This document shows, one piece after another, positions 1 to 5,605 of a stretch of 13,315 nt of DNA. The notes under the pieces were generated by a model. It saw nothing but the letters and a program-made list of their open reading frames with translations. It did not search any database and had not been told where the DNA came from. The DNA lies in contig DAIDBF010000009.1 in assembly GCA_027310235.1 (NCBI GenBank), positions 1-13,315 on the forward strand, read 5' to 3'. Every line of letters begins with the position of its first letter. Positions within the stretch are counted from its first letter, which is position 1. The translations under genes were made by a program, and so were the position numbers. This stretch comes from a bacterium (GTDB taxonomy: Bacteria; Patescibacteriota; Minisyncoccia; UBA6257; GWB1-50-10).

Positions 1-1
1 G

Positions 2-202
2 AATAAGCCTGCCCGCCTTGCTTCGCAATGCAATGCAGGCGGGGAATTGGGAGTTGCGGAAAGGTCCCTTATTCTCAAATTTGACGAACCCGTCAAATTT
101 GTCGCACCCGGTCAGTCGGCGGTGTTTTATTCGAGGAAAGGATCCGTCTCCGCCAAGGCTTCTGCGGATATGGAGATGCTCGGAGGAGGAATTATTGTTT
201 GA
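2..202 (+). CDS. mnmA: tRNA-specific 2-thiouridylase MnmA, C-terminal fragment
   Basis: The reading frame is open from the left edge to a TGA at 200-202, so only about the last 66 residues are present. The family's C-terminal beta-barrel signature is readable: KFDEPV, then VAPGQSAVFY, then the terminal LGGGIIV. MnmA uses ATP and a sulfur carrier to place sulfur on U34 of tRNAs for Lys, Glu and Gln in the cytoplasm. Two stretches do not fit the usual family alignment: an Ala/Cys/Gly-rich stretch at the very start (positions about 5-45) and a SAKASAD-like insert between the VFY and LGGG motifs (about 140-165). Both lie in or near palindromic DNA and look like small repeat insertions that kept the frame. 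Identity is firm from the C-terminal motifs. The start and the catalytic PP-loop lie outside the window. Confidence 0.85.
   Translation, partial: NKPARLASQCNAGGELGVAERSLILKFDEPVKFVAPGQSAVFYSRKGSVSAKASADMEMLGGGIIV
12..43. repeat. Palindromic GC-rich element inside mnmA
   Basis: CCCGCCT (12-18) pairs perfectly with AGGCGGG (37-43). An alternative inner hairpin TTGC-ttc-GCAA lies at 18-28. The element is translated in frame within mnmA as low-complexity residues. It resembles the short dispersed palindromes common in Parcubacteria genomes (inference); only one copy is visible here. Confidence 0.45.
76..101. repeat. Perfect 11-bp inverted repeat inside mnmA
   Basis: CAAATTTGACG (76-86) and CGTCAAATTTG (91-101) are exact reverse complements with a 4-nt loop. 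It encodes the conserved KFDEPVKF segment of MnmA, so it is coding. It may be chance plus codon choice, or an mRNA hairpin near the 3' end of the gene. Confidence 0.5.
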
Positions 203-236
203 CCTGTTCGCGATAACATGGAGAGTAAAATTAAGA

Positions 237-274
237 CTGCTAACCTATCAAGCGATCACTTGATAAGTTAGCAG
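237..274 (+). terminator. 16-bp hairpin downstream of mnmA
   Basis: The arm at 237-252 pairs with 259-274 over 16 positions with one mismatch, around a 6-nt loop (CGATCA). It lies 34 nt after the mnmA stop, where a transcript end is expected. There is no T-run after the stem on the plus strand, so intrinsic termination is not certain; it may instead be a 3'-end stabiliser or part of a regulatory RNA. Confidence 0.4.
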
Positions 275-284
275 CTAGAAGTAG

Positions 285-315
285 TTGACATCCCTAGTGC
301 CCTGAGGTGTATTAT
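285..315 (+). promoter_or_regulatory. Sigma-70-like promoter upstream of the 341-490 ORF
   Basis: A perfect TTGACA (285-290) and TATTAT (310-315) are separated by 19 nt, slightly long. The predicted start is near 322, just before the GGAGGAGG Shine-Dalgarno and the ATG at 341. It would transcribe the structured region 322-520. Confidence 0.5.
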
Positions 316-340
316 AGAGGAAGAAGACGGAGGAGGATTT

Positions 341-490
341 ATGAAGAATAGAGGAATCCTCGAGGTTCATCATGGACTGATAAACAGTCCGGGCGATCCC
401 CAAACGAGAGAAGGGAACTTGATCTTTAAAATCATTTATGTATGGTTAAAGGATTTTTTCCTTTCTGCGGTCAAAAAGATCAAGTTTTAA
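341..490 (+). CDS. Small hypothetical protein, 49 aa
   Basis: ATG at 341 follows a strong GGAGGAGG Shine-Dalgarno, and the frame ends at TAA 488-490. A promoter lies upstream (285-315) and a hairpin starts at the stop codon (490-520). The protein has a polar N-terminal half. From about residue 27 it is hydrophobic and basic (NLIFKIIYVWLKDFFL, then a KKIK end), like an amphipathic or membrane-associating helix. I recognise no family. The same DNA folds into several perfect hairpins (374-390, 416-486, 448-464), so it may instead be a structured noncoding RNA with a chance ORF. The Shine-Dalgarno is the best argument for translation, since most genes around here lack one. Confidence 0.4.
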   Translation: MKNRGILEVHHGLINSPGDPQTREGNLIFKIIYVWLKDFFLSAVKKIKF

Positions 491-520
491 AGCCGTTCAT
501 GCTTCTTAGGTGAACGGCTT
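490..520 (+). terminator. 10-bp hairpin before comEC
   Basis: AAGCCGTTCA (490-499) and TGAACGGCTT (511-520) form a perfect 10-bp stem with an 11-nt loop. It starts at the stop of the small ORF. No T-run follows, so it is weak as an intrinsic terminator. It covers the upstream candidate GTG start of comEC at 510, which argues against that start. Confidence 0.45.
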
Positions 521-524
521 CCTG

Positions 525-530
525 TATAAT
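525..530 (+). promoter_or_regulatory. -10 box for comEC, possible leaderless start
   Basis: A perfect TATAAT (525-530) sits 6 nt before an in-frame GTG at 537. A start site 7 nt after the box would fall on that GTG. No good -35 is visible. Confidence 0.4.
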
Positions 531-536
531 AAATAC

Positions 537-1982
537 GTGCCGGCCTACAATGTCTTCTTCTACGGCGCGTTGTTTTTTCTTGGGGGAATTGCAGGAGCAA
601 GTTTTGGACTGCACGCCTCGCTGCTTCTTATTGCCGCATCGGGTATCGCGGCTTTTTTATTACTGTGGCGTTTAAGAAGAGAAAAGAAATTTCTATGGCA
701 TGCCGGTCTCTCGCTTCTTTTCCTCCTGGGTGCCGTTTACTACACTGGGTTCACTGCAGAGGACGTTATAAGGGGAATCACGCCGGGGAAAATCGCGTTT
801 GAGGGCATTATTGATGAGAATCCGGAGATCAAGGATGCATTTCAATCACTGGTGGTACGAGTACAAAGCGGAACACTCCGCGACTCCCGTTTTCTTATTA
901 CTACGGATCGCTATCCCTCCCTCCGCTACGGCGATGTACTTCGCGTATCCGGAGCAATCGGGAAACCGGACTCGACTTCGTTTGATCGATATCTCAAAAA
1001 AGAACGCATCGATGGATCGATCCGCTTTCCGGAGGTCTCGCTTCTTGTAGGACGCCAGGGTTCGTCTTTCAAGTCGTTCTTGTTTTCCATTCGTATGCGC
1101 GTACTCGAATCGTTCGGGAAGCTGCTTCCTCAAAAGGAGGCGGCATTTTTGGGAGGCCTTACCTTGGGAGATCGAAGCGGGTTCTCAAAAGAATTTACCT
1201 CGGCAATGCAGGGGAGCGGCACTACGCATCTCGTCGCGCTTTCGGGATACAACATCTCAATCATTGTTCTCGCTGCGATGTCGTTCCTGGTCTTTTTTAT
1301 GAAGAGAAACATCGCGCTCGCACTTACTTGTTTTTTGATTGTTGGCTTTGTCGTGATGACGGGCATCGAGGCATCGGTTGTGCGCGCCGCGATTATGGGC
1401 ATGCTTGTACTTTTTGCGAAAGAGCAAGGCAGATTGTTCGATGTGCGGAATGTCATCGTATGCGCGGGACTCGTCATGGTGCTCTTGAATCCCCGCATTC
1501 TGGTGTTCGATGTGGGATTCGGCCTTTCCTTTCTTGCGCTCCTGGGAATCGTGTACGTGAAGCCGGCAGTTCAAAAACGCTGGCATACGTTCGAGAACCC
1601 GGGATTTCTCTCGTGGAAGGAAAACATTCTTACGACCTCGGTCGCCCAATGCATGGTATTGCCGTTACTTCTCGGTTCTTTCGGTTCGTTTTCTCCGCTC
1701 TCGCTCCTTTCGAATCTCCTCGTTCTCGAGTGCATTCCCGTTACGATGGCGCTCGGGTTCGGTGTGGGAGCGCTTGCATTCGTCTCTCATTATGCCTCCC
1801 TTGCCTTAAGCTGGTTCGTAGCACCGCTTCTCTTTTTTGAAACGGGGGTTATAACATTTTTCGGGAAACTGGGGTTTCTTCTTGAAGTTCCATTTCATTG
1901 GAGTTTTGCTGTCCCATATTACGCGGTGATAGGATGGTTTGTGTGGAAGATGAATAAAAAAGAAAAACTTCAAATGGCATGA
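537..1982 (+). CDS. comEC: ComEC/Rec2-type DNA uptake channel, membrane part
   Basis: ComEC forms the inner-membrane channel that passes single-stranded DNA into the cytoplasm during natural transformation. The product (481 aa from GTG 537, 490 aa from GTG 510) begins with paired hydrophobic segments. It continues with a soluble OB-like DUF4131 region (GKIAFEGIIDENP to VSGAIGKPDS). The Competence domain follows, with the diagnostic GLTLGDRSGFSKEFTSAMQG and HLVALSGYNISII stretch, then many membrane helices to the C-terminus. The C-terminal metallo-beta-lactamase domain found in full-length ComEC is missing here and is encoded by the next gene, which overlaps by ATGA. I prefer GTG 537 because a TATAAT box lies at 525-530 and GTG 510 lies inside a hairpin; neither start has a Shine-Dalgarno. 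Family identity is firm; the exact start is not. Confidence 0.88.
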   Translation: MPAYNVFFYGALFFLGGIAGASFGLHASLLLIAASGIAAFLLLWRLRREKKFLWHAGLSLLFLLGAVYYTGFTAEDVIRGITPGKIAFEGIIDENPEIKDAFQSLVVRVQSGTLRDSRFLITTDRYPSLRYGDVLRVSGAIGKPDSTSFDRYLKKERIDGSIRFPEVSLLVGRQGSSFKSFLFSIRMRVLESFGKLLPQKEAAFLGGLTLGDRSGFSKEFTSAMQGSGTTHLVALSGYNISIIVLAAMSFLVFFMKRNIALALTCFLIVGFVVMTGIEASVVRAAIMGMLVLFAKEQGRLFDVRNVIVCAGLVMVLLNPRILVFDVGFGLSFLALLGIVYVKPAVQKRWHTFENPGFLSWKENILTTSVAQCMVLPLLLGSFGSFSPLSLLSNLLVLECIPVTMALGFGVGALAFVSHYASLALSWFVAPLLFFETGVITFFGKLGFLLEVPFHWSFAVPYYAVIGWFVWKMNKKEKLQMA

Positions 1983-2866
1983 AGACACAATATGGGGAGG
2001 TTTTAAAATATATCGAGCAGAAGATAGAGAGATTTATTCTTCTCTTCCTCCTTCTTTTTGCCCTTTCTGTCTGGCTTCTTACCCGCATTACTGGTACGAA
2101 TCAGGGTGATCTCCTTGTCCATTTCCTTCCGGTCGGGCAGGGAGACAGCGAACTTATCGTGCTTCCCGGAGGAGCGACGATACTTGTAGATGGCGGGCCG
2201 TCTACGCTCGATGCGGTACGAGCGCTCGATGTGGTGCTTCCCTCCGGCGTTCGTTCGATCGATGTGGTCGTGATGACGCATCCCCAGCTCGATCATTTCG
2301 GAGGGCTTATCGATGTTGCGAAGCGATACCGGATCGGTGCCTTTGTTTCGAACGGACTTTCTTCCGATCAGAGTTCGTTTCATGAACTGGAAAAGGCACT
2401 CGAGGATCGCCACGTGCCGCAGATAGCGCTTAGTGCGGGCGATATGATCCGTTACGCATCAAGCACCCTTCTCGCGCTCGCTCCTTCTTCGGATGTGCAA
2501 ACCGTAAAAAATCAGAATGACGCGGTGCTGGTGCTTGAACTTTTCTCGAAAGACACCAAGACGCTTTTTATGAGTGACGCGACAAGCGAAATCGAGAATA
2601 TGGTCGGAACAACCGTGGGCCGAATCGAGGTGCTGAAAGTAAGCCATCACGGATCGAAGTTTTCATCGTCTGATGTGTTTCTAAAAACCGCGCTCCCCCG
2701 ACTCGCGTTCATTGAGGTTGGGAAGAATAGCTACGGGCATCCGACGCCGCAAGTACTCGCGCGCCTCGGGGAGATCGGCGCGAAGATATTTCGCACCGAC
2801 AGGGACGGGCTTGTTACGATTCAGAGCGACGGAACGACACTCTCGGTGTTGCGGTTGACACAGTAA
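1979..2866 (+). CDS. ComEC-type metallo-beta-lactamase fold hydrolase, separate gene
   Basis: The 295-aa product has an N-terminal hydrophobic anchor (about residues 18-36) followed by a metallo-beta-lactamase domain like the C-terminal domain of ComEC. Visible motifs are VGQGDSELIVLPGG, ILVDGGP, the metal motif THPQLDHFGG (HxxxDH, as in ComEC rather than strict HxHxDH), ISHHGS-type KVSHHGSKFSS, and VGKNSYGHP. In ComEC this domain is proposed to degrade the non-transported DNA strand, outside the membrane. ATG 1979 overlaps the comEC stop as ATGA, implying translational coupling and a two-subunit ComEC. The last codons contain the promoter of the downstream DGR target gene. There is no sign of a frameshift: both halves have clean ends and the second has its own anchor. 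Confidence 0.85.
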   Translation: MKTQYGEVLKYIEQKIERFILLFLLLFALSVWLLTRITGTNQGDLLVHFLPVGQGDSELIVLPGGATILVDGGPSTLDAVRALDVVLPSGVRSIDVVVMTHPQLDHFGGLIDVAKRYRIGAFVSNGLSSDQSSFHELEKALEDRHVPQIALSAGDMIRYASSTLLALAPSSDVQTVKNQNDAVLVLELFSKDTKTLFMSDATSEIENMVGTTVGRIEVLKVSHHGSKFSSSDVFLKTALPRLAFIEVGKNSYGHPTPQVLARLGEIGAKIFRTDRDGLVTIQSDGTTLSVLRLTQ

Positions 2867-2883
2867 TAGCTTTGTGGTATCAT
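2855..2883 (+). promoter_or_regulatory. Promoter of the DGR target gene
   Basis: TTGACA (2855-2860), a 17-nt spacer, and TATCAT (2878-2883) form the best sigma-70-like promoter in the window. The -35 overlaps the 3' end of the metallo-beta-lactamase gene. The predicted start is about 2890, giving a 5' UTR of about 59 nt. Confidence 0.7.
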
Positions 2884-2889
2884 TGCGAC

Positions 2890-2909
2890 GTAAGATTTTA
2901 CCATCTTAC
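2890..2909 (+). promoter_or_regulatory. 7-bp inverted repeat at the target-gene transcription start
   Basis: GTAAGAT (2890-2896) and ATCTTAC (2903-2909) flank a 6-nt loop exactly where transcription is predicted to begin. It could be a 5'-terminal mRNA hairpin protecting the transcript or an operator for a dimeric repressor. Confidence 0.45.
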
Positions 2910-2948
2910 AGCAAATTAATAATTTCAAATAAGAGAAGGAGAAAGGCG

Positions 2949-3743
2949 ATGAGTAAAAAAGTCGTCATTAGTGAGTCGACCGTAACGGTTGGCCAACTTG
3001 AAGATCTGTTCCGTAAAATCAACGACGGGACGATCGGGTTCCATGAAATGCAGTCATTTCTCGAAAATCCTAAGCGGTTTTTGAAGGACGAAAATTCCGT
3101 AACCTTGGTGCGCGCTATAAAGATTTTAGGCGCTGACCATGTTATAACTCTCAAACAAGCGGCGTATGCGCACCATATGCATGCCCTTCCAAATGTGGCA
3201 ATTCCTTTTTCCGAAGAGGAATTGAGAAGTGCTGCAAAAACAAACAAAGAAAGAACTACGAGCTTCCATCTCGTTTATTGTTTCGGAAACTCTCTAAGGA
3301 AGCAGAGAGAGATACACGGAATTGATAAAAGTAAACAGCCACACTTCTACAACAATGACTGGTGGCTCAAGGATAAAGAAAATTTCTGGGCCGATCAGAA
3401 CACAAATTCCGGCTGGTATCTCTTGGATTTTGGTCAGGAAGAAGAAGGGAGATTCAGTTCGACCTCCTGGCAAAATCAGGAAGAAGAAATCGGAAGGGGG
3501 TTTCCTAAGTGTGAGCGTGCTGATGAACGTATTGTGTCCGAAGCTGCGTTCTCAATTCTTATCATTCACGGCAAGCGGCTCATGGAAAATTGGTATCATT
3601 GGGGCAAGTTATCCGATTCCGTCGGCTACCGTGTGTTCGTGGGTCGCTTCGCTTCGGTTGGCTGGTACGTCGGGGGCTGCGGTCCCGCTTATGATGGCCG
3701 CGTCTATCTCCGCGTCGTTCTCGCCTGGAAGTGTAAAAATTGA
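2949..3743 (+). CDS. DGR target protein with hypervariable C-terminal lectin-like domain
   Basis: The start is ATG 2949, with AAGGAG at 2936-2941 and a 7-nt spacer; upstream in-frame starts lack this. The product is 264 aa. An N-terminal helical region (about residues 12-45, GQLEDLFRKINDG then FLENPKRF) precedes a C-terminal region with the look of a C-type-lectin-fold DGR variable protein. Markers are WWLKDKENFW, STSWQNQEEE, SEAAFSILI, WYHWGK, and a terminal LRVVLAWK beta-strand. Residues 222-261 are encoded by the VR. Fifteen codons there differ from TR, nine of them AAY codons in TR, so those positions sample many residue types. No signal peptide or membrane segment is visible, so the protein may act inside the cell or leave by an unknown route. 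Its ligand is unknown. It is transcribed alone, between its own promoter and terminator. Confidence 0.85.
   Translation: MSKKVVISESTVTVGQLEDLFRKINDGTIGFHEMQSFLENPKRFLKDENSVTLVRAIKILGADHVITLKQAAYAHHMHALPNVAIPFSEEELRSAAKTNKERTTSFHLVYCFGNSLRKQREIHGIDKSKQPHFYNNDWWLKDKENFWADQNTNSGWYLLDFGQEEEGRFSSTSWQNQEEEIGRGFPKCERADERIVSEAAFSILIIHGKRLMENWYHWGKLSDSVGYRVFVGRFASVGWYVGGCGPAYDGRVYLRVVLAWKCKN
3612..3730 (+). repeat. DGR variable repeat (VR)
   Basis: This 119-nt stretch aligns without gaps to the minus-strand TR (5387-5269). There are 22 differences. Twenty-one are at TR adenines (10 A to G, 8 A to T, 3 A to C, read on the target's coding strand); the other is T to C at VR position 3620. TR has 29 adenines in the block, so 21 of 29 are changed. 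The last 25 nt (3706-3730) are identical in both copies and GC-rich, fitting the initiation-of-mutagenic-homing site. The alignment was read by eye from the given sequence. Confidence 0.95.
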
Positions 3744-4903
3744 TTTTTTCTTTTCTTTTTATATCTTTTTATGTTTTGAACCCTGTGATGTATGCAGGGT
3801 TCAATTTTTGTGCTATGATGCAGAAAATGTTCCATTTCCATCCATCCATCCATCCATCCATCCATCCATCCATAATTTAAAATGTAGGATGGTGTTATGT
3901 TACTTTCCGTCGTGCATAGGCGCGGCGTTTCTGTTTTTGAGAACCAATATATATTTTTCAATTCTTTCGATAGTGTTTTCGCATTCGCATGTTCGAGAAC
4001 CCCGAGATACGATGCAAGGGATTGTTCGCTCAATCCGCGCATTGCGTTTCTTATCATGCGTTTCTTCGTTTTTGTGCGGAGAAGACGATATTTCGGGAAT
4101 TCCACATAACCCAAAAAGTCGATTCCTTGGGTATATTTTCTAAACAAGATTTTCTTCGGATGAAGTTCAAGGTTAAGTTTTTTCCGAAGGAACGCGGTAA
4201 TTTTTTCAAGATACGATACAAGAATATCTTTATCTAAATCAATGAGAATAAAATCGTCGGTATAGCGTATATAGTGGCGGACATGCAACTGGTGTTTTAT
4301 AAATTGATCAAGTTCGTTCATATAAATGTTTGCAAAAAGCTGGCTTGTGAGATTCCCTATCGGAAGGCCATCTGGGAAACTTTCGACAATGTTCTGTACT
4401 AGAGAAAATAATTTCTCGTCACTCGTTTTCTTTCTGATCAGAGAAAGAAGTATTGGGTGGTCAACGGAAAAGAAAAACTTTTTTATGTCGCACTTTAGTA
4501 CCCAACAAGTTTTCATATTATTCCGACTTGCTCTGCGAAGCATGATGCGAAGACGATTCACCGCCTTGTGTGTTCCCTTACCGGTACGGCACGAATATGA
4601 GTCGAATATGAAAGATGGTTCGAATATCGGGTTCAAAACTTTGAACAGCGCGTGGTGGACGATGCGATCCCGTACGAGTGCCTTATGGATATGCCGCTGT
4701 TTCGGGTCGGTAATAAAGAAACTCTTGTATATACCATGGCGGTATGTTCCGCCACGGAGTTCCTGCGAAAGCGCGAAAATATTTTCTTCAAGATCGCGTT
4801 CAAATGACAGCACGTCTTCCTTGTTTCTTTTTCCTCGCATGAATTCATCCCATGCAATAAAAAGCGTTTCTGGGGATGCAACGGATTCGAAAATATGTTT
4901 CAT
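3704..4903 (-). CDS. DGR reverse transcriptase
   Basis: The product (399 aa as an ORF) is a group-II-like reverse transcriptase of the DGR type. Visible features are KQRHIHKALVRDRIVHHAL (about 68-86), YSCRTGKGTHKAV, the motif A aspartate in CDIKKFFFSVDH (D139), the DGR-characteristic LPIGNLTSQLFANIY (180-194), the catalytic YTDD (214-217), and FLGY (263-266). There is no maturase or endonuclease domain, which separates it from group II intron proteins. It makes error-prone cDNA from TR RNA, misreading adenines, which replaces VR. Homology appears to end near residue 318; the remaining 81 residues pass through (TCCA)9 and the target terminator and end inside VR, so the native C-terminus is uncertain. 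No Shine-Dalgarno is visible. The start lies head-to-head with avd, overlapping it by 9 nt if avd begins at 4895. Transcription probably comes from the TR side. Confidence 0.92.
   Translation of the reverse strand: MKHIFESVASPETLFIAWDEFMRGKRNKEDVLSFERDLEENIFALSQELRGGTYRHGIYKSFFITDPKQRHIHKALVRDRIVHHALFKVLNPIFEPSFIFDSYSCRTGKGTHKAVNRLRIMLRRASRNNMKTCWVLKCDIKKFFFSVDHPILLSLIRKKTSDEKLFSLVQNIVESFPDGLPIGNLTSQLFANIYMNELDQFIKHQLHVRHYIRYTDDFILIDLDKDILVSYLEKITAFLRKKLNLELHPKKILFRKYTQGIDFLGYVEFPKYRLLRTKTKKRMIRNAMRGLSEQSLASYLGVLEHANAKTLSKELKNIYWFSKTETPRLCTTESNITPSYILNYGWMDGWMDGWMEMEHFLHHSTKIEPCIHHRVQNIKRYKKKRKNQFLHFQARTTRR
3776..3809 (+). terminator. Terminator / hairpin 45 nt downstream of VR
   Basis: TTGAACCCTG (3776-3785) pairs perfectly with CAGGGTTCAA (3795-3804) around a 9-nt loop and is followed by five T (3805-3809). 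It is a good plus-strand intrinsic terminator for the target gene. Hairpins or cruciforms downstream of the VR promote retrohoming in the Bordetella phage DGR, so it may have a second role (inference; the distance is greater here). Confidence 0.65.
3837..3872. repeat. Tetranucleotide microsatellite (TCCA)9
   Basis: Nine uninterrupted TCCA units lie between the target terminator and the conserved part of the RT gene. On the minus strand they are read in the RT frame as GWMD repeats (about residues 345-355). Four-base units change the frame when one is gained or lost, so this is a potential slippage site. Confidence 0.9.
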
Positions 4904-5251
4904 ACTATGAATGATTTTGATATTCCATTATTCCAAAAAACGTACAACGCATATCGGGAGTTCTATGAATGTCTGAAAAATTTTCCGAAAGGAGACCGGT
5001 ACGCGATTGGACAGAGAACGGAACAAGTTTTTCTTGCGCTTCTCTCCGACATCATTCGCGCGAGTAAGGCGCCGCGTTTACAGAAAGGAGTTGCAGTTGG
5101 TAATGCTCAAATCAGCGTAGGTATTTTGCGAGTTTGCATCCGTCTCTCAAAAGATGTACGCGCGCTTAACCTCAAACAATATATCTCCCTTGAAGAAAAG
5201 GTAGATGAGATCGGTCGCATGCTCGGCGGATGGAAACGTTCTCTTGAATGA
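4895..5251 (+). CDS. avd: Avd-like accessory variability determinant (four-helix bundle)
   Basis: The 118-aa product (114 from the alternative ATG 4907) is helical and matches the Avd/bAvd pattern: FDIPLFQKTYNAYREFYE, then FPKGDRYAIGQRTEQ, a long middle helix pair, and the terminal KVDEIGRMLGGWKRSLE. Avd forms a pentamer that binds the reverse transcriptase and TR RNA and is needed for mutagenic retrohoming. It is basic overall, as expected for RNA binding. The orientation is unusual: it lies between TR and RT but is transcribed opposite to both. Its stop (5249-5251) is 17 nt from the 3' end of TR. Its start is head-to-head with RT. No Shine-Dalgarno or convincing promoter is visible upstream, where any promoter would have to lie within the 5' end of the RT gene. 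Confidence 0.88.
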   Translation: MFHTMNDFDIPLFQKTYNAYREFYECLKNFPKGDRYAIGQRTEQVFLALLSDIIRASKAPRLQKGVAVGNAQISVGILRVCIRLSKDVRALNLKQYISLEEKVDEIGRMLGGWKRSLE

Positions 5252-5268
5252 GGATTGGGAGGCGAAAT

Positions 5269-5387
5269 TTCCAGGCGAGAACGACGCGGAGATTGTCGTT
5301 GTCATCATAAGCGGGATTGTAGTTCCTGACGTTCCAGCCATCCGAATCGAAGTTACCCACGTTCACACGGTTGCCGTTAGAATCGGA
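5269..5387 (-). repeat. DGR template repeat (TR)
   Basis: Read on the minus strand, this block is the donor for VR and in the VR frame encodes a lectin-like end (NVGNFDSDGWNVRNY, then LRVVLAWK). It is enriched in AAC/AAT codons: nine that become other codons in VR. Homology to VR starts at 5387 and ends at 5269; outside these points the sequences diverge. An in-frame stop lies just upstream on this strand, so TR is a noncoding template. It is oriented with the RT gene, as is usual. Confidence 0.95.
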
Positions 5388-5605
5388 TTGGTGCCGCGTT
5401 TATCCGTATCACCGGAGCGCCCGAGTATTCCTCGCTCCTGTATGTTTTGAAGGATTAACCATTCTGAAACGTGGCACGAAGTGTCGCCTCCCATATATTG
5501 TCCTCGCACTCTGATGCACGAATGTGCACCAGACCCTGGAGGGTTGCTTAATAATGGAGCACCTGCGAGACGCACCCGTAAGTGCGGCTTCATAAGCAGT
5601 GCCTC
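5388..5605 (-). ncRNA. Upstream part of the probable TR RNA
   Basis: About 218 nt between the minus-strand promoter at 5606-5614 and TR contain no recognisable gene. A 76-codon minus-strand ORF (5363-5593) crosses it but resembles nothing and runs into TR in a different frame from VR. A small hairpin TGCAC-gaat-GTGCA lies at 5515-5528. The simplest reading is the 5' region of the TR transcript, which would continue through TR and into sequence antisense to avd. Confidence 0.35.

Larger units (their letters stand above)
322..520 (+). ncRNA. Candidate structured RNA or structured small mRNA
   Basis: Several hairpins can be read directly. GGACTG (374-379) pairs with CAGTCC (385-390). AACTTGATCTTT (416-427) pairs with AAAGATCAAGTT (475-486), 12 bp. 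Nested within that, AAAGGA (448-453) pairs with TCCTTT (459-464). AAGCCGTTCA (490-499) pairs with TGAACGGCTT (511-520). With a promoter at 285-315 this forms a self-contained unit of about 200 nt. It does not show the hallmark motifs I know for RNase P RNA, tmRNA or SRP RNA. It overlaps the 341-490 ORF, and the two readings are not exclusive. Confidence 0.3.

Noticed and set aside
2280..2310. Inactivated metallo-beta-lactamase because HxHxDH is not present
   Set aside because: ComEC-type domains commonly have HxxxDH in this place, and the other conserved motifs (VDGGP, SHHGS, YGHP) are intact.
3837..3872. Possible CRISPR or satellite array
   Set aside because: The unit is only 4 nt with no spacers; it is a simple microsatellite.
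3322..4143. 273-codon plus-strand ORF
   Set aside because: It overlaps the target gene in another frame, then runs antisense to RT. Its sequence is low-complexity, including SIHP repeats from the microsatellite.
3704..4903. Group II intron or retron reverse transcriptase
   Set aside because: There is no maturase/endonuclease domain and no msr-msd region, while a matching TR/VR pair with adenine-specific differences and an Avd gene identify a DGR.
4326..4910. 194-codon plus-strand ORF
   Set aside because: It is wholly antisense to the conserved catalytic part of the reverse transcriptase and has no start signal or family resemblance.
5172..5366. Minus-strand ORF across TR that reads like the target C-terminus
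   Set aside because: It is TR itself. The lectin-like reading comes from its homology with VR, and there is an in-frame stop just upstream of TR, so it is not a second target gene.
5363..5593. 76-codon minus-strand ORF upstream of TR
   Set aside because: It has no recognisable motif and enters TR in a frame different from VR. More likely part of the TR RNA leader.
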